A program made the translations under genes and the position numbers. From an uncultured Flavobacteriaceae bacterium (GTDB lineage Bacteria; Bacteroidota; Bacteroidia; Flavobacteriales; Flavobacteriaceae), in the NCBI GenBank assembly GCA_905182295.1, contig CAJJAZ010000003.1:167686-231685 (forward strand): a DNA stretch of 64,000 nucleotides, written 5' to 3'. Below, piece by piece: positions 37,390 to 47,355 of the stretch. The notes below the pieces were generated by a model. It was not told the DNA's origin and did no database searches. It saw only the letters and a program-made list of their open reading frames with translations. Numbering within the stretch: position 1 is the stretch's first letter; the number at the start of each line of letters is the position of its first letter.

Positions 37390-38073
37390 TTAATCAAAAC
37401 AATTTGCACAAGGCTTTCTGGTAAATGTGTATGTAAATGTTAGCCCTGAAAATACATACCAATCATTATTATTTATATCTCCAAATTGGTTGATCGCAAA
37501 ATTAGAATTTATTGGGTTACTACCATCTAAATTATCGGTAAATGTGTATCTAACTCCAATTTCTGTTCCTAAAACAGCATTTACACCTATCCTGACTTTA
37601 GCCCCAAAATGAATTGGAAGGGCAAAAGAAATGTCTTTTTTCTGGGTACGCATCAGATTTCCAGAAGCAAAATAATTATAATCATACCTGAAAACAGTGA
37701 GACCTGAGTATATATAGGGAGTAAATACCGGTCCAAACCTATGAAGGTTATAAGGCAAGAAATTGACTTCTAAACCGGTGGATAGCTCCAGCAAACCAGT
37801 ATTTCCTTTCAAATTTCTCAAAATTCTAGCGGGGTCTTGTGCTTCTTTATCGTCAAAACTTAAATTGGTATAACTTAAACCAGCCCTCCAAGCGTATCTC
37901 TGACTTTTATTCCATTTGAACAACAAACCAAAACCTACATTAGAAGGACTTAAGTGTTTTTGAGAGCCAATATCAGACAGAGCGTTTGTCCCACCTAGCA
38001 TAATTCCAGCCTCATAGGTCTGGGCTTGAGCCAAAGTAATAGACAGCAAAAATATACATAAATAAAAACGCAT
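37390..38073 (-). CDS. DUF6089 family outer-membrane beta-barrel protein
   Basis: A 227-residue protein with a signal peptide (RFYLCIFLLSITLAQAQ) and alternating aromatic/polar strands ending in FSGLTFTYTF and a cysteine-containing tail (CANCFD). This is the DUF6089 family, an uncharacterised small barrel found upstream of uppS-bamA in many Flavobacteriia. The position suggests a role in envelope assembly, but no function is established. It is coupled to uppS with a 2-base gap. Confidence 0.85.
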   Translation of the reverse strand: MRFYLCIFLLSITLAQAQTYEAGIMLGGTNALSDIGSQKHLSPSNVGFGLLFKWNKSQRYAWRAGLSYTNLSFDDKEAQDPARILRNLKGNTGLLELSTGLEVNFLPYNLHRFGPVFTPYIYSGLTVFRYDYNYFASGNLMRTQKKDISFALPIHFGAKVRIGVNAVLGTEIGVRYTFTDNLDGSNPINSNFAINQFGDINNNDWYVFSGLTFTYTFTRKPCANCFD

Positions 38074-38154
38074 GTGCTAAGCTTAAAGGGAATCATTAAA
38101 GACCGTTAAGGCCCACCTAAGTATAAAACAACTATTCAGAATTTTTATTGTGAC

Positions 38155-39063
38155 TTAATTCCTTTTATCTTCTCCCCATAAAAGTTTTTTGCGAAGGGTT
38201 TTTAGAAAACTCTCGGACGTATAAGCCACCATCTTAAGCGTGTAAGGTGCTTTTTTAATGACCAATTCTGTGCCGTTGTCTATACTCGCGATACGAGAAT
38301 CTAGTGAAACCAAATGCTGCTGTTCTCTTCCGGACACCACAAGCCTAATCTCTGTATGGTCCGTTATAATGAGTGGCCTTGCATTCAGATTATGTGGTGC
38401 AATTGGTGTTAGGATAAGTGAATTAGTCCCTGGTGCCATTACAGGACCTCCACAAGACAAAGAGTAGCCTGTTGAACCTGTAGGCGTAGCAATAATTAAA
38501 CCGTCTGCCCAATAAGAAGTAAGGTATTCTCCATCTAAATAAGTAGCTACCGTAATCATGGCAGTAGTATCTTTCCTGCTGACAGTAATTTCATTGAGCG
38601 CTACATTTACCTCTCTAAATGCGTCAATAGGATGGTTTGTGTACAAGCCTACCATGCTTCTTTCTTCAATGGTGTAAGCGCCTGCTACAAAATCAGTAAT
38701 CACTTTCTGAACAGCACCCACATCTATGGTAGACAAAAAACCCAATCTCCCTGTATTGACTCCAACCAATGGAATGCCAGAATCTTTAATATAGGTTATG
38801 GCCTTTAGCATAGTCCCATCCCCACCAAAACTCACAAACAAAGAGGTCTCCTTTGGGACTTCTTCTTGACTAGAAAAAGTGCCTAAAGGGGACAATAATG
38901 CATGTAGCGATGTTTCATTGAACAAACCTATAGCTTCCTTGAAATTATTTTCAATAGAGGCTTTTCCCCCTACAGCTTCAATAGCCTCTAATATACCCAC
39001 CAAAGCTTTAACGGTAATTTCAGAGGGTAAATAGCCAAAAAGTGCTACGTTTAATTGCACCAT
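38155..39063 (-). CDS. nadK: NAD kinase
   Basis: Phosphorylates NAD to NADP. The 302-residue protein carries the diacylglycerol-kinase-like GGDGTMLKA motif (about 80-88), NTGRLGFLS, the second signature TPTGSTGYSLSCGGP, and the C-terminal NAD domain. It begins 1 base after the CBS-domain gene stops and precedes DUF6089 by about 80 bases. Confidence 0.96.
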   Translation of the reverse strand: MVQLNVALFGYLPSEITVKALVGILEAIEAVGGKASIENNFKEAIGLFNETSLHALLSPLGTFSSQEEVPKETSLFVSFGGDGTMLKAITYIKDSGIPLVGVNTGRLGFLSTIDVGAVQKVITDFVAGAYTIEERSMVGLYTNHPIDAFREVNVALNEITVSRKDTTAMITVATYLDGEYLTSYWADGLIIATPTGSTGYSLSCGGPVMAPGTNSLILTPIAPHNLNARPLIITDHTEIRLVVSGREQQHLVSLDSRIASIDNGTELVIKKAPYTLKMVAYTSESFLKTLRKKLLWGEDKRN

Positions 39064-39064
39064 A

Positions 39065-39709
39065 TTATATATTTAAATAAGTATCTAAGTAAGCGGCGTT
39101 ATCTTTGAGTATACTAGCAAAAAGGTCTTCCCCTTCAATAAAAGTAATCTCAAAACCAAAACGCCTTAAACCTGCCAAAGTATCTTGAATAGGGTTTGGC
39201 GCTATTTTTATCAATACATTCATCTCCCTGTCCCATTCCCAAGTAACTAAGCCCAAAATATGCTGTTGTGTTTGCTCAAAAATAGTGATCAAACGCGTTA
39301 ATGAAAAATCCAACTGGGCCATTTTCACTTCAATAACAATTCCTTCCTGTTCGAAAAGTGGCAAAGAAGCCGTAGCCTTTGTAAAATCTTTTTCAAAAAT
39401 ATAACCCACAAAGCGCCCCTCTTTAGTCACCACAGCAGCCATAGAAATTTGTAATTTTCTAAAGCTCAATCCATAATTATACCAATGGGTTTCTAATGAA
39501 ACTGTGTCTGGAATAAAAGTATAAGACAACTCGTCTAAGGCATTAAAATCAAGTGCACTTAAAACTTCCAAAGAAACCATTCCTAAAAACTGCTCTTGAT
39601 CAACAACGGCCAACCAATCGCATTGGGCCTGCTTAAAGCGGCCTAAAACAATCTCCTTAGAATCTTGAAGATTCAAAAAAGGCATGTTATGTACGATCAA
39701 TGACTTCAT
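39065..39709 (-). CDS. CBS-domain protein
   Basis: A 214-residue cytosolic protein with two CBS-like repeats (about 5-60 and 75-130; DQEQFLGMVSLEVL and VTKEGRFVGYIF), followed by an ACT-like alpha/beta region (about 135-205). CBS pairs usually bind adenosine nucleotides and regulate a partner. No catalytic domain is fused. It lies 1 base before nadK, so nucleotide sensing linked to NADP supply is possible but unproven. Confidence 0.82.
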   Translation of the reverse strand: MKSLIVHNMPFLNLQDSKEIVLGRFKQAQCDWLAVVDQEQFLGMVSLEVLSALDFNALDELSYTFIPDTVSLETHWYNYGLSFRKLQISMAAVVTKEGRFVGYIFEKDFTKATASLPLFEQEGIVIEVKMAQLDFSLTRLITIFEQTQQHILGLVTWEWDREMNVLIKIAPNPIQDTLAGLRRFGFEITFIEGEDLFASILKDNAAYLDTYLNI

Positions 39710-39877
39710 AGGATTAGTTAAAATGGGTTAGTGTTTTTTTTTATAAATGACTTCAAACAATAACTATAATGAGTGTTCCACTTAGTTCAAAAGCACTATA
39801 TCTTTTAAATAAACAAATATGCGCTTGTTTTTTTTGCAAATTACTAATTAAAAAATGGAATAGCCCTCGCTTATTTG

Positions 39878-39885
39878 TATTTTTG
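39878..39885 (+). promoter_or_regulatory. -7 element for pdxJ
   Basis: TATTTTTG matches TAnnTTTG, 24 bases before the ATG at 39910. It argues against the longer pdxJ frame that would start at 39769. Confidence 0.55.
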
Positions 39886-39909
39886 TTCCCGAACAACTGC
39901 AATGAATTC

Positions 39910-40626
39910 ATGACAAAATTAAGTGTAAATATCAATAAATTAGCCACCCTTAGAAATGCACGTGGCGGAAATGTACCGGACCTTCTTATGGCTGCATCTG
40001 ACATAGAACGATTTGGTGCTGAGGGAATTACCATTCATCCAAGACCAGACGAACGTCACATTCGCTACCAAGACGCTAGAGACCTCAAAAGTGTGGTGAC
40101 CACAGAATACAATATCGAAGGCAATCCAAACGAAAAATTTATTGCGCTCGTTTTAGAAGTAAAACCTACCCAGGTCACTTTAGTTCCAGATGCGGTAGAC
40201 GCCATAACTTCCAATGCAGGTTGGGATGCGATTACCCATGCAGACTTTCTTAAAAGCACCATTGCGCGTTTTAAAGCGGCAGGCATAAGAACTTCCATTT
40301 TCATAGATCCTGTTTTAACGCAAATAGAAGCGGCGGCGGCTACAGGTACTGACCGAATTGAATTATATACAGAAGCCTACGCAGATGGGTTTTCTCAAGG
40401 GAATAAAGAAGCCGCTATAGCGCCTTATAAAGCAGCCGCTACCATGGCTAAGTCTTTGGATTTAGGCGTAAATGCAGGCCATGACTTATCTTTAGACAAC
40501 ATCGCCTTTTTTAAGTCAGAGATCAAAGAACTGGACGAGGTTTCTATAGGGCATGCACTCATCTGCGAATCCCTTTATATGGGATTAGAAAACGTCATTC
40601 CCATGTACTTAAAAGCACTTTCCTAA
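39910..40626 (+). CDS. pdxJ: Pyridoxine 5'-phosphate synthase
   Basis: Condenses 1-deoxyxylulose 5-phosphate with 3-amino-2-oxopropyl phosphate to make vitamin B6. The 238-residue protein starts [20 protein letters not shown] and has [17 protein letters not shown] (catalytic His and Arg residues), a conserved TEAYADG region and [10 protein letters not shown]. The start at 39910 gives the family's normal length. Its stop overlaps the next gene's ATG by one base (TAATG). Confidence 0.96.
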   Translation: MTKLSVNINKLATLRNARGGNVPDLLMAASDIERFGAEGITIHPRPDERHIRYQDARDLKSVVTTEYNIEGNPNEKFIALVLEVKPTQVTLVPDAVDAITSNAGWDAITHADFLKSTIARFKAAGIRTSIFIDPVLTQIEAAAATGTDRIELYTEAYADGFSQGNKEAAIAPYKAAATMAKSLDLGVNAGHDLSLDNIAFFKSEIKELDEVSIGHALICESLYMGLENVIPMYLKALS

Positions 40627-41396
40627 TGCCTTTATTGCACGCGAATAGTTTTGGAAGCGGAGAAGACCTTATTATTCTCCACGGTTTTTTAGGGACAGGT
40701 GACAATTGGAAGACTTTAGGTAAGGCTTATGCCGATGCAGGTTTTCGCGTACACCTATTAGACCAAAGAAATCACGGTAGAAGTTTTCACAGCGCCCAAT
40801 TTACTCAAGCCCTCATGGCAGAAGACGTCTTGGCCTACCTATCTGAGCAGGGAATAGAAAAAGCAAACGTACTAGGGCATTCTATGGGGGGTAAAACAGC
40901 TATGTACCTTGCAGGAATAGCTTCAGAAAAAGTGCAAAAACTACTCGTAGCAGATATAGGACCAAAGGCATACCCGCCCCACCACAAAACCATATTAGAC
41001 GCCTTGAATATTTTATACAACACGCCACTTAACAGTCGGTCGCAGGCAGAAGAAATCTTGTCTGCCCATATTAAATCGCCTGGCATAAGGCAATTTCTTC
41101 TTAAAAATCTTTACAGAAAAACGCCAGATACTTTTGGGTTCAGGGCAAATATCCCCGTGCTTTCTGGCGCTATGAACGCCATTGGAGAGGCGCTCCCATC
41201 CGAATTCAACTTCACGCAGCCCAGTATGTTTTTATCGGGTGCTCAATCCGATTATATACTCCCAGAAGACCATCTAAGTATCTTGGTGCAATTCCCAAAG
41301 GCACAGTTCAAATCCATCTCAAATGCAGGACACTGGCTACATGCAGAAAATCCAAAGGATTTCTTAGCAGACACACTGGCCTTTCTTAGGGTGTAG
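40626..41396 (+). CDS. Alpha/beta hydrolase (YbfF-like esterase)
   Basis: A 256-residue alpha/beta hydrolase with an oxyanion region LHGFLGTGDNW (about 19-29), the nucleophile elbow GHSMGG (Ser in LGHSMGGKTA near 84), and a C-terminal His in NAGHWLHAENP. The length and LDQRNHGRS match the YbfF group of carboxylesterases. The physiological substrate is unknown. It is translationally coupled to pdxJ (TAATG), a linkage without an obvious biochemical link. Confidence 0.85.
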   Translation: MPLLHANSFGSGEDLIILHGFLGTGDNWKTLGKAYADAGFRVHLLDQRNHGRSFHSAQFTQALMAEDVLAYLSEQGIEKANVLGHSMGGKTAMYLAGIASEKVQKLLVADIGPKAYPPHHKTILDALNILYNTPLNSRSQAEEILSAHIKSPGIRQFLLKNLYRKTPDTFGFRANIPVLSGAMNAIGEALPSEFNFTQPSMFLSGAQSDYILPEDHLSILVQFPKAQFKSISNAGHWLHAENPKDFLADTLAFLRV

Positions 41397-41451
41397 TTCC
41401 CCCCAGCTTAAAAAAACATAACACCCATTTAAAAAGAGAACTCAAAAATTG

Positions 41452-41479
41452 TTGTACTTATTAAAAAGCACTACTTTTG
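41452..41479 (+). promoter_or_regulatory. Promoter for tig
   Basis: TTG (41452-41454), 17 bases, then TACTTTTG (41472-41479), an exact TAnnTTTG match, 38 bases before the trigger-factor ATG. Confidence 0.65.
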
Positions 41480-41516
41480 CCCCCCATTAAAAGCCTTTAA
41501 AAAAAGCAGTAAGCGC

Positions 41517-42845
41517 ATGAAGATTACTAAGAAACAGTTAGATACGTTAAACGCAGAGATTAACATTACACTTGACCAAGCAGATTTCCAATCTAAGGTA
41601 GACACCATCTTATTGGACTACAAAAAGAAAGCCAATATCCCTGGTTTTAGAAAAGGTCAGGTACCTATGGGCATGATCAAAAAACAGTATGGTAAAGCAG
41701 TTTTAGTAGAAGAAGTAAACAAAATTTTACAAGAAAACTTAAATAAACACCTCACTGAAGAGAAATTATCTATTCTTGGAAATCCATTACCTAAAGTTTT
41801 ATCTGAAACTTTTGACTGGAATTCAGCCACACTTTCATTTGACTTTGAGATAGGTCTTTCTCCTGAATTTGAAGTGTCTTTAAAAACTAAAAAATCAGTT
41901 ACCAGCTATAAAGTTGAGGCAGATAAAAAAATGGTTGCAAATCAGATATTATCTATTCGCAAACAATACGGGAAAATCACTCCAGAAAAAGCCGTTACTG
42001 CTAGCAGTGAAATAACCGGTACTTTCTCCTCTGAGGAAGCTGGTATAGACAAAAAAACGACCATTACTTTAGACCAGTTAAAAGCTAAAAATGCGATTAC
42101 TTCTCTTCAAGGAGCAGAAGTAGGTGCTTCAATTAGCTTAGATACAAAAGGACTTTTCAAAGAAGACGCTGCTTTTGCTGGCGCATTTGGATTAGAAGCT
42201 GCTGAAGCCAAAGACCTTAAAACAACTGTTGTTTTTACCATTGAAGAAATTAACGAACGAACTCCTGCTGCATTAGACCAGGAATTATTTGACAAACTTT
42301 TTGGTAAGGATGTAGTGAGCTCGGAAAAAGAATTGGATCAAAAAATTAAAGAAGACGCTGAAAAGCAATTCGTACAACAAGCAGACCAAAAGCTTTTAAA
42401 TGACGTTACTGAAGCCTTAATCGCTCAAACGAAATTTGACTTACCTGGTGCATTCTTAACCAGATGGATCCAAACAAGTGGAGAAAAGCCCCTTACAGAC
42501 GAAGAAGCTAAAGCGGAGTATGAAAGATCTGAACAAGGCCTTAGATACCAACTTATTGAAGCTAAAATTATTGAAGCCAATGCGCTTCAAGTGAGTTTTG
42601 AAGACCTTAAAAGTTTTGCCAAAGATTTGATCAAAGAACAAATGGCACAATACGGTCAATTAGATCCTAAGGATGAGGAATTAGATGGTATAGCTGCAAG
42701 GGTATTATCTAACCAAGAAGAAGTGAAACGTCTTTCAGAGCAGATGATGAGCCAAAAATTAATAACACTATACAAAGAGAAAGCCAACCTTAAAGAAAAA
42801 ACGCTTTCTTATGAAGATTTTGTAAAAGAAGTTTACGGCGCCTAA
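41517..42845 (+). CDS. tig: Trigger factor
   Basis: Ribosome-bound chaperone. The 442-residue protein has an N-terminal ribosome-binding domain with PGFRKGQVPMGMIKKQYG (about 41-58), a middle PPIase-like domain (about 145-240, degenerate relative to proteobacterial FKBP motifs), and a helical C-terminal substrate cradle. Like other Bacteroidota trigger factors, the middle part is poorly conserved. It is followed by clpP and clpX, the common tig-clpP-clpX order, but clpP has its own promoter. Confidence 0.94.
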   Translation: MKITKKQLDTLNAEINITLDQADFQSKVDTILLDYKKKANIPGFRKGQVPMGMIKKQYGKAVLVEEVNKILQENLNKHLTEEKLSILGNPLPKVLSETFDWNSATLSFDFEIGLSPEFEVSLKTKKSVTSYKVEADKKMVANQILSIRKQYGKITPEKAVTASSEITGTFSSEEAGIDKKTTITLDQLKAKNAITSLQGAEVGASISLDTKGLFKEDAAFAGAFGLEAAEAKDLKTTVVFTIEEINERTPAALDQELFDKLFGKDVVSSEKELDQKIKEDAEKQFVQQADQKLLNDVTEALIAQTKFDLPGAFLTRWIQTSGEKPLTDEEAKAEYERSEQGLRYQLIEAKIIEANALQVSFEDLKSFAKDLIKEQMAQYGQLDPKDEELDGIAARVLSNQEEVKRLSEQMMSQKLITLYKEKANLKEKTLSYEDFVKEVYGA

Positions 42846-42860
42846 TTAGCCCACACTCTA

Positions 42861-42889
42861 TTTGCAATCGTATAAATTACCTATCTTTA
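42861..42889 (+). promoter_or_regulatory. Promoter for clpPX
   Basis: TTTG (42861-42864), 17 bases, then TATCTTTA (42882-42889), one mismatch from the -7 consensus. Confidence 0.6.
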
Positions 42890-42890
42890 C

Positions 42891-42918
42891 GGTGCTAAAA
42901 GCTCATGCTATTAGCACC
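42891..42918 (+). other. Stem-loop at the 5' end of the clpP leader
   Basis: GGTGCTAA and TTAGCACC form an 8 bp stem around a 12-base loop, starting 1-2 bases after the -7 box. It would sit at the very 5' end of the clpP transcript, or could be a weak tig terminator, although no T-run follows. Confidence 0.5.
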
Positions 42919-42946
42919 GTATTTATTTATCAATTAAGCACCTCAT

Positions 42947-43627
42947 ATGAATTACGCACAAGAGTTTAAGCATTTTGCGATCAAAGACCAAGGAATTAAT
43001 GGCAACTATTATGACGCCATTATGACCAGCATGTATCCAGTGGGAATGACCCCTAATATTATTGAAGAAAGACAACTAAACGCAATCGCAATGGATGTCT
43101 TTTCTAGGTTAATGATGGATCGCATTATTTTTTTAGGCACAGGTATTAACGACCAAGTAGCTAATATAGTTCAAGCACAATTGCTATTCTTAGAAAGTGC
43201 AGACGCATCTAAGGACATTCAGATATACATTAACTCTCCAGGGGGAAGTGTATATGCTGGTTTAGGAATTTATGACACCATGCAGTTCATTAAGCCAGAT
43301 GTAGCCACCATATGTACTGGTATTGCAGCCTCTATGGCAGCTGTATTATTATGTGCTGGGGAGAAAGGGAAAAGATCTGGTCTTACGCACTCAAGGGTCA
43401 TGATACACCAACCATTATCTGGCGCTCAGGGACAGGCAAGTGATATTGAAATTGCTGCCAAAGAGGTGTTGAAGATCAAAGACGAATTATATACTATTAT
43501 TTCCAATCACTCTGGACAAACCTTTGATAAGGTATACCAGGATTCAGATCGTGATTACTGGATGAAAGCCGAACAAGCTAAATCTTACGGAATGATTGAT
43601 GAAATATTATCGAGAGATAAAAAATAA
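42947..43627 (+). CDS. clpP: ATP-dependent Clp protease proteolytic subunit
   Basis: Forms the barrel-shaped serine protease that degrades unfolded or tagged proteins delivered by ClpX. The 226-residue protein has the nucleophile S129 in GIAASMA, the catalytic H154 in MIHQP, and [12 protein letters not shown]. The first about 25 residues resemble a propeptide-like N-terminus. clpX follows after 5 bases. Confidence 0.97.
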   Translation: MNYAQEFKHFAIKDQGINGNYYDAIMTSMYPVGMTPNIIEERQLNAIAMDVFSRLMMDRIIFLGTGINDQVANIVQAQLLFLESADASKDIQIYINSPGGSVYAGLGIYDTMQFIKPDVATICTGIAASMAAVLLCAGEKGKRSGLTHSRVMIHQPLSGAQGQASDIEIAAKEVLKIKDELYTIISNHSGQTFDKVYQDSDRDYWMKAEQAKSYGMIDEILSRDKK

Positions 43628-43632
43628 ACAAC

Positions 43633-44865
43633 ATGGCTAAAGACAATCTTGAATGTTCTTTTTGTGGTAGAAAAAAACCAGAGACCAACCTACTTATTGC
43701 AGGGATAGACGCCCACATATGTGACAGGTGTATTGCTCAAGCGAATGGTATTGTTTCTGAAGAGACAAAACAAGACCAAGTAAATGACTTATCGGAGGAA
43801 CTTACCCTAAAAAAGCCCATAGAAATTAAAGACTTTTTAGACCAATTTATCATTGGTCAAGACCGCACCAAAAAGGTGCTGTCTGTAGCGGTGTACAACC
43901 ACTACAAAAGACTCTTACAACTGGACACCAAAGACGACGTGGAAATTCAAAAATCCAACATCATCATGGTAGGACAAACAGGTACAGGAAAAACACTCAT
44001 GGCAAAAACCATCGCCAAGATGTTAAATGTACCACTCGCTATTGTAGACGCCACAGTTCTTACAGAAGCAGGGTATGTAGGAGAAGACGTAGAGAGTATT
44101 TTGACAAGACTCCTACAAGCAGCAGATTACGACTTAGAAAAAGCAGAAAGAGGTATTGTATTTATTGACGAGATAGATAAAATTGCTAGAAAAAGTGACA
44201 ACCCTTCTATCACCAGAGATGTCTCTGGAGAAGGCGTGCAACAAGGACTACTTAAGCTCTTAGAAGGTACCGTTGTAAATGTACCACCCAAAGGAGGAAG
44301 AAAGCACCCAGACCAAAAATTTATTGAAGTAAACACAGAAAACATCCTCTTTATTGCCGGAGGTGCTTTTGACGGTATTGAAAAAAAGATTAGTAAAAGA
44401 CTGAACTTGCAAGCTGTAGGTTACAGTGCATCTAAAGCAGAAGAAGGATTGGACAATGAAAATATCCTTCAATACATTACGCCAAAAGACCTTAAAGATT
44501 TTGGCTTAATTCCAGAGATTATTGGAAGACTTCCTGTGCTTACTCACATGAATCCTTTGGACAAGAAAACGCTAAGAGCCATCTTGACTCAGCCAAAGAA
44601 CGCCATTATAAAGCAGTATGAGAAGCTTTTTGAAATGGATCATATTGCCTTAGAAGTCACTGATGAGGCCTTGGATTTCTTGGTAGAAAAAGCATTGGAG
44701 TACAAGCTAGGAGCCAGGGGACTTAGGTCCTTATGTGAATCTGTTTTTACAGACGCCATGTTTAGCCTTCCAAGTTCAGAGGAGAAAGAATTGAAAGTAG
44801 ACAGGACTTATGCAGAAAAAAAATTGAGCTTTGAAACAGCCAAATCTTTGAAAGCGGTTTCATAA
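43633..44865 (+). CDS. clpX: ATP-dependent Clp protease ATP-binding subunit ClpX
   Basis: Unfoldase that recognises substrates and threads them into ClpP. The 410-residue protein has an N-terminal C4 zinc finger ([10 protein letters not shown], then CDRC), the Walker A motif GQTGTGKT (about 117-124), Walker B FIDEIDK, and the [19 protein letters not shown] pore-adjacent region. The IGRLP-type ClpP-contact loop is GRLPV rather than the IGF loop, outside the central pore region. It is in one transcript with clpP and converges on the GH3 gene. Confidence 0.97.
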   Translation: MAKDNLECSFCGRKKPETNLLIAGIDAHICDRCIAQANGIVSEETKQDQVNDLSEELTLKKPIEIKDFLDQFIIGQDRTKKVLSVAVYNHYKRLLQLDTKDDVEIQKSNIIMVGQTGTGKTLMAKTIAKMLNVPLAIVDATVLTEAGYVGEDVESILTRLLQAADYDLEKAERGIVFIDEIDKIARKSDNPSITRDVSGEGVQQGLLKLLEGTVVNVPPKGGRKHPDQKFIEVNTENILFIAGGAFDGIEKKISKRLNLQAVGYSASKAEEGLDNENILQYITPKDLKDFGLIPEIIGRLPVLTHMNPLDKKTLRAILTQPKNAIIKQYEKLFEMDHIALEVTDEALDFLVEKALEYKLGARGLRSLCESVFTDAMFSLPSSEEKELKVDRTYAEKKLSFETAKSLKAVS

Positions 44866-44925
44866 GGAGATTAACCCCTTTAGAAATAGATAAACACCCG
44901 CTAAAATAAGTGCAATACAAACGAC

Positions 44926-46434
44926 CTACAAGGCCATTAACTCCTCCAGGTATTGTCTAGAGTTTGAAAGTCTAGGTATTTTGTGTTGCCCGCCTAATTT
45001 GTCCTTAGTAGCCAACCAATCATGAAATTGTCCTGCCCTAGCCTTGTGAACTATAGGGTTATTTAGGGTCATATTATTGTAACGCTTTGCCTCATAATCT
45101 GAGTTAAGGGATTTTAATGCGTTGTCTAAAAGGGCTGTAAAATGACCCAAATCCTCTGGAGGGGTTCTAAATTCTATCAGCCATTCGTGGCCTCCTTTTT
45201 TCTTGCCCTCCATAAAAATTGGGGCAGCCGTATATTCTATAATTTCCGTCTTGGTTTTTTTACAAACAATCTTCAAAGCTTCTTCTGCATTTTCTATTAT
45301 AAGCTCTTCTCCAAATACATTGATATGATGCCTGGTTCTTCCTGTAACTTTTATCCTGTGCGGACTCAATGAAGTAAAGCGCACCGTATCTCCAACCTTA
45401 TAGCGCCACAATCCAGCATTGGTGGTAATCACAATAGCGTAATTTGTATGAAGGGTCACTTCTGCTAGCGGAATAGCGTATTGCTCCTCTTTCCCATAGG
45501 CATTCATTGGGATAAACTCATAAAAAATACCATAGTCCAACATAAGCATCAGGTCAGAGGCTTTATTGCGGTCTTGAATAGCGAAAAACCCTTCCGAAGC
45601 ATTGTATATTTCGTAATAATTAAAAGATTTTCTGGGCAGTAGCTTTTTAAATTGATCCTTATAAGGACTAAAGCTTACACCTCCGTGAAAGTACACCTCT
45701 AATTGGTCCCAAACCTGAAACAAATGATCGTTTCCTGTCGTATCTAAGAGTTCGTTTAAAAGCACCAACATCCAAGAAGGCACACCAGCCATACTGGTGA
45801 CATTTTCCTTAGAAGTCTCCATAATTACCGCAGCCAGCTTGGTATTCCAATCAGGCATTAAGGATACTTTATTAGAGGGCGTGGAGCTAAATTCTGCCCA
45901 AAAGGGCATATTGTCTATCAATATTGCGGAAAGGTCTCCAAAAACGCTGCCATGAGATTCATACAATTCCTTTGACCCCCCCAGCCGCAAACTTTTCCCC
46001 GTAAACAATTGAGAATTCTCGTTGTTATTTAGATAAATGGACAAAAGATCTTTGCTAGACTTATAATGACAGTCCTCTAAAGATTCCTGACTCACAGGAA
46101 TAAACTTACTCTTGGCATTGGTTGTTCCACTACTCTTGGCAAACCATTTTATTGGGGTAGGCCAAAATAAATTAGTCGTACCTCGCCTGGCTTGATCGAT
46201 CAAATGCTCCATGCCTTCATAGTTGGTTATGGGCACACGAGAGGCAAAGTCTGCATAGTTTTGAACCGATCGAAAATCATAACTTTTGCCTATATCAGTG
46301 TCTTTAGCAAAATCCACCAATCCCGTAAGCAACTCTTCTTGGACCTCAATAGGGTACTTTAAAAAAAACTCAATCTGGTGGAGCCTCTTTTTAAGCAGCC
46401 AAGAGGCTACCGTATTAATGATTGGTATGGGCAT
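44926..46434 (-). CDS. GH3 family acyl-acid-amido synthetase-like protein
   Basis: A 502-residue member of the GH3 family, named after plant auxin-responsive enzymes that adenylate a carboxylate and join it to an amino acid. Visible are KWFAKSSGTTNAKSKFIPVS (ATP-binding phosphate loop), YNASEGFFAIQ and GLWRYKVGDTVRF in the adenylating C-terminal part. Bacteroidota carry this family widely, with no well-established substrate there. Nothing here proves auxin conjugation. It is monocistronic, tail to tail with clpX. Confidence 0.86.
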   Translation of the reverse strand: MPIPIINTVASWLLKKRLHQIEFFLKYPIEVQEELLTGLVDFAKDTDIGKSYDFRSVQNYADFASRVPITNYEGMEHLIDQARRGTTNLFWPTPIKWFAKSSGTTNAKSKFIPVSQESLEDCHYKSSKDLLSIYLNNNENSQLFTGKSLRLGGSKELYESHGSVFGDLSAILIDNMPFWAEFSSTPSNKVSLMPDWNTKLAAVIMETSKENVTSMAGVPSWMLVLLNELLDTTGNDHLFQVWDQLEVYFHGGVSFSPYKDQFKKLLPRKSFNYYEIYNASEGFFAIQDRNKASDLMLMLDYGIFYEFIPMNAYGKEEQYAIPLAEVTLHTNYAIVITTNAGLWRYKVGDTVRFTSLSPHRIKVTGRTRHHINVFGEELIIENAEEALKIVCKKTKTEIIEYTAAPIFMEGKKKGGHEWLIEFRTPPEDLGHFTALLDNALKSLNSDYEAKRYNNMTLNNPIVHKARAGQFHDWLATKDKLGGQHKIPRLSNSRQYLEELMAL

Positions 46435-46512
46435 ATAGCGTATATTTTGTAGCTTGCTTAAAAATAGGTTTTAATTTAGTTTTCACCAACCACAAAGCAG
46501 TTTTAAACAAAG

Positions 46513-47304
46513 ATGACATACCAGGGTGTTTTAAAAAAAATGCAAACAGAATTGGGCAATCCAATTCAGTATTATTTGGTTTTTAAAGAAGATTTTGTAC
46601 GCCTCAACACCCTTCTAGGAAGGGTCATAAACATAGACTTTCTAGGCTATGAATGTTTGAATTGTCATGAAGACAAACCCATTTTTAGGCAAGGATTCTG
46701 TAAAAATTGTTTTTTTGACACCCCCCAAGCGGGAGACTGGATCATGCGACCAGAATTGAGTAAGGCACATTTGGGTATTGAAGACCGAGATTTGGCCTAT
46801 GAGCAAAAGGTTCAATTACAACCCCACATTGTTTATTTAGCAAACTCCAGCCACTTAAAAGTAGGGGTAACTAGAGGGTCTCAAATACCCACCCGATGGA
46901 TTGATCAAGGGGCACACGAAGCCATAGAGATTTTAGAAGCACCCAACAGATACCTCGCTGGAATTACGGAAGTAGCCCTTAAAGATCATGTAGCAGACAA
47001 AACCAACTGGAGAAAAATGCTTACAGGTCAAACCCAGGATGAGGATCTCGCCGCAGTAAGAGACCAATTAAAACAATATATCCCTAATGAAGCCCTGCCC
47101 TATTTTCTAGATCAAAACAAAGCGCAACACATGGACTTTCCTGTCAATCAGTATCCTGAAAAAGTGCAGTCCATAAACCTAGGTAAAATCCCCTCTTTTA
47201 GTGGCACACTGAGCGGTATAAAAGGACAGTATTTGATTTTTGAAGACCAGCGGGTTTTTAACGTGAGAAGCCATGAAGGATTTATAGTGAAAATTTCATT
47301 ATAA
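46513..47304 (+). CDS. DUF2797 protein with zinc-finger cysteines
   Basis: A 263-residue cytosolic protein of the DUF2797 family. Near residues 50-75 it has CLNCHEDKPIFRQGFCKNCF, a four-cysteine arrangement that probably binds zinc. The later HLKVGVTRGSQIPTRWIDQGA segment is a family hallmark and resembles a GIY-YIG-like element. No function is established. It diverges from the GH3 gene across about 80 bases. Confidence 0.82.
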   Translation: MTYQGVLKKMQTELGNPIQYYLVFKEDFVRLNTLLGRVINIDFLGYECLNCHEDKPIFRQGFCKNCFFDTPQAGDWIMRPELSKAHLGIEDRDLAYEQKVQLQPHIVYLANSSHLKVGVTRGSQIPTRWIDQGAHEAIEILEAPNRYLAGITEVALKDHVADKTNWRKMLTGQTQDEDLAAVRDQLKQYIPNEALPYFLDQNKAQHMDFPVNQYPEKVQSINLGKIPSFSGTLSGIKGQYLIFEDQRVFNVRSHEGFIVKISL

Positions 47305-47355
47305 TCAAAACACCTATTTAATTTTAAAAACACCTAAAACTGCTCCTAAAAACTT

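Noticed and set aside
39753..40034. 93-codon minus-strand frame over pdxJ
   Set aside because: Antisense to the conserved PdxJ N-terminus and its promoter.
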